This document shows, one piece after another, positions 62,439-64,000 of a stretch of DNA of 64,000 nt. The stretch covers positions 123,471 to 187,470 of the forward strand of contig CAJWBA010000001.1 in NCBI GenBank assembly GCA_913020155.1. Direction: 5' to 3'. A program made the translations under genes and the position numbers. This DNA is from an uncultured Flavobacteriales bacterium. GTDB lineage: Bacteria; Bacteroidota; Bacteroidia; Flavobacteriales; Flavobacteriaceae. The notes below the pieces were generated by a model. It did not search any database. It had not been told where the DNA came from and saw only the letters and a program-made list of their open reading frames with translations. The stretch's first letter is position 1, and every line of letters begins with the position of its first letter.

Positions 62439-64000
62439 TCAGTTGAATATATAAAGCCAACCTTCTATTAGCTGGTTGGATCCTCCTCCTCTGTTTATTC
62501 TATAATAATACGGCCCTGTTGGTAATGGATTCCCTGTTCTTGTATTGGTTCCTTTCCAATCGTTCTTATAATTTGGACTGTAATACACTTCACTCCCATC
62601 TGGACTGTACACCTTTACCGAAGTATATGGATAGTCGTCTATGTTGATAATCATCCATGTTGACTCCAGCCCAGGCTGGTTTGGGGTTAGTGCAGTTGAA
62701 ACTATCACTCGCTCATCTGGGAATCCATCGTTGTTCTTATCTGGATCTGCATTATCTCCTATTCCATCCCCGTCTGTGTCCTTAGATTCTGATGGGTCTA
62801 ATGGAAAGGCATCTCTGTCGTTCCAAACTCCGTCGTTGTCTGAATCAAAATCTTGATTATCTCCTATACCATCTCCATCAATATCGGTACATTCATTCTC
62901 GTTGAGTGGGAAGAGATCATCACCATCCAAACATCCGTCGTTATCGTCATCGTCGTCTATACAATCTGGTTCAAAATCACCGTCGTAATCTTTGGGAGTG
63001 GATCTGGAATCAAGGGGATCTGAATTACATTCATATTCATCACTGTCCAAATATCCGTCTCCATCATCTTCAGTGTCTTGGTTGTTACCTGTACCATCGT
63101 TGTCAGTATCAAACCACTCCAGTGAGTTTAATGGAAATGCATCTTCTGTATCCAAGTATTGGTCGTTGTCATCATCTAAATCTTCATTATTCCCTATACC
63201 GTCATAATCGGTGTCCAACCATTCTTTAGGATTTAATGGAAACTGATCTTCAGCGTCTAAATAGTTGTCGTTGTCATCATCTGTGTCTGCATTGTTCCCT
63301 ATGCCATCATTATCTGTATCGAGCCATTCGGTCTGATCTAAAGGGAAGACGTCTGAATCATCTGGATATCCGTCTCCATCACTGTCGCTGCTATATGGAT
63401 TGTTCCCAAGTATTATTTCCTCCTCGTCGGAAATCCCATCATTATCGGAATCGGAATCACAAACATCGCCTGAGCCGTCTTGATCAGTGTCTTGTTGGTC
63501 TGCATTGATAGTTAAAGGACAATTGTCTTGGGTGTCTGGTACGCCATCGTTGTCGTCGTCTAGGTCACATGCATCGCCCTGACCGTCACCATCAGTATCA
63601 AGCTGATTAGGATTGTAGGTGTTTGGGCAGTTATCGTTTACTCCTGAAATTCCATCGTTGTCGGGATCTTTTTGACTCTCGGCACAACCCTCTGAATCTG
63701 CTTGCTCATCTGAAGGGGTGTTAGGGCATTGATCTAAAGGATCATTAACCCCATCGCCATCACTGTCGCCAAATAAATTAACTGTATTGCTTGATTGTGT
63801 CGTACTTGCTGTATTAATCCCTGAGGAATCATAAATTGAATTGGCAACTGGAACTACTGTTAAAAGCTCGTTCCCACTTGGGACACCTGTAAAGGGGATG
63901 CCTAGGGTAAATTGCTTTGAATCTGATAATTGGCTAATGGAGGAAGGGGTTGGCGAGGAGAGTCCTGCAGTTCCTCCAGAAAGGGTAAGTTGAAAGTCGT
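62439..64000 (-). CDS. TSP3-repeat calcium-binding surface protein with gliding-type C-terminal domain, partial
   Basis: The minus strand is open from base 64000 to the stop at 62439 (at least 520 residues); the N-terminus lies beyond the window. A shorter start at a TTG (63218) is only an internal codon. First comes an adhesin-like repeat (Leu-Leu-Thr-Val-Val-Pro, Asn-Thr-Ala-Ser). Then about 19 thrombospondin type-3 units with Asp-x-Asp-x-Asp-Gly motifs follow. The last 85 residues match the gliding-motility-associated C-terminal domain (Ser-Thr-Ala-Leu-Thr-Pro-Asn, Val-Tyr-Ser-Pro-Asp-Gly, Gly-Pro-Tyr-Tyr-Tyr-Arg), a type B type-IX-secretion sorting signal. A calcium-stiffened surface adhesin is likely. 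Confidence 0.85.
   Translation of the reverse strand, partial: DFQLTLSGGTAGLSSPTPSSISQLSDSKQFTLGIPFTGVPSGNELLTVVPVANSIYDSSGINTASTTQSSNTVNLFGDSDGDGVNDPLDQCPNTPSDEQADSEGCAESQKDPDNDGISGVNDNCPNTYNPNQLDTDGDGQGDACDLDDDNDGVPDTQDNCPLTINADQQDTDQDGSGDVCDSDSDNDGISDEEEIILGNNPYSSDSDGDGYPDDSDVFPLDQTEWLDTDNDGIGNNADTDDDNDNYLDAEDQFPLNPKEWLDTDYDGIGNNEDLDDDNDQYLDTEDAFPLNSLEWFDTDNDGTGNNQDTEDDGDGYLDSDEYECNSDPLDSRSTPKDYDGDFEPDCIDDDDDNDGCLDGDDLFPLNENECTDIDGDGIGDNQDFDSDNDGVWNDRDAFPLDPSESKDTDGDGIGDNADPDKNNDGFPDERVIVSTALTPNQPGLESTWMIINIDDYPYTSVKVYSPDGSEVYYSPNYKNDWKGTNTRTGNPLPTGPYYYRINRGGGSNQLIEGWLYIFN
62700..63767 (-). repeat. Tandem TSP3 calcium-binding repeats within the surface protein gene
   Basis: About 19 degenerate units of 12-25 codons encode alternating long and short thrombospondin type-3 motifs (Asp-x-Asp-x-Asp-Gly-x-x-Asp). 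The earlier units have Cys-Pro pairs (Asp-Asn-Cys-Pro), the later ones Phe-Pro-Leu (Asp-x-Phe-Pro-Leu). The DNA is GAT/TCA-rich and looks like a direct repeat, but is coding. Confidence 0.88.

Noticed and set aside
62641..63508. Several plus-strand frames opposite the TSP3 gene
   Set aside because: They are low-complexity His/Ser/Cys-rich translations opposite the Asp-rich repeats and have no protein-like features.
62700..63767. Repeated DNA that might be a CRISPR or minisatellite
   Set aside because: The units vary in length, lack spacers, and translate into TSP3 repeats in one continuous frame.

Overview
The window looks like a chromosomal segment of a marine member of the Bacteroidota, most likely a flavobacterium. 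The DNA is AT-rich and most genes lack Shine-Dalgarno sites. Several starts are preceded by the Bacteroidota -7 element TAnnTTTG. Many products are lipoproteins or secreted proteins, including a calcium-binding TSP3-repeat protein with a gliding-type (type IX secretion) C-terminal domain. Algal-glucan hydrolases and ClpB, Hut and RND homologues typical of the phylum are present. I saw no tRNA, rRNA, CRISPR array, insertion sequence or prophage.

Region 1 (1-9162) is a surface-glycan locus. One tightly overlapping minus-strand operon runs from 8443 down to 869, followed after a gap by a partial O-antigen ligase/polymerase gene that leaves the left edge. It contains a GtrA-flippase/ribulose-phosphate-3-epimerase fusion, a nucleotidyltransferase/histidine-phosphatase fusion, a 2H phosphoesterase, a sugar-nucleotidyltransferase, a methyltransferase, a GT2 glycosyltransferase, a GDPD-like TIM barrel and a large membrane protein that may be a GT-C transferase. 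A divergent L-ribulose-5-phosphate 4-epimerase starts only 17 bases away. The set suggests assembly of a pentose- and/or phosphate-containing surface glycan through a Gtr-type lipid-linked module. It is the best candidate here for an undescribed system.

Region 2 (9207-14952) holds a PBP4-type carboxypeptidase, a monocistronic alanine/threonine-rich surface lipoprotein with its own promoter and terminator, a DUF2147 protein, a pirin and three small proteins. Region 3 (15044-23724) is a laminarin-type beta-glucan cluster (GH16, GH3, GH16) with a convergent sodium/solute symporter and nucleotidyltransferase, then a decayed GH109 pseudogene and an unidentified coding remnant. Region 4 (23775-37162) carries an M13 peptidase, an alanine/sodium symporter, a sortilin/BNR-like protein, a YkuK protein, an epoxide-hydrolase-like enzyme, an M20 amidohydrolase broken by one missing base, and ClpB.

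Region 5 (37287-50930) gathers amino-acid catabolism that ends in glutamate: a LysR regulator divergent from hutHUIG, then (past an oxidoreductase, RhlE helicase and a short CvfB-like protein) a pruA-prodh-arginase operon. Region 6 (50964-64000) has a DUF1295 membrane enzyme, a gene remnant, two secreted proteins, a lipoprotein with a second homopolymer frameshift, an MFP-RND-TolC efflux operon, and two convergent surface proteins (a C-type-lectin protein and a TSP3-repeat protein) that share an adhesin-like repeat domain. The TSP3 gene runs off the right edge.
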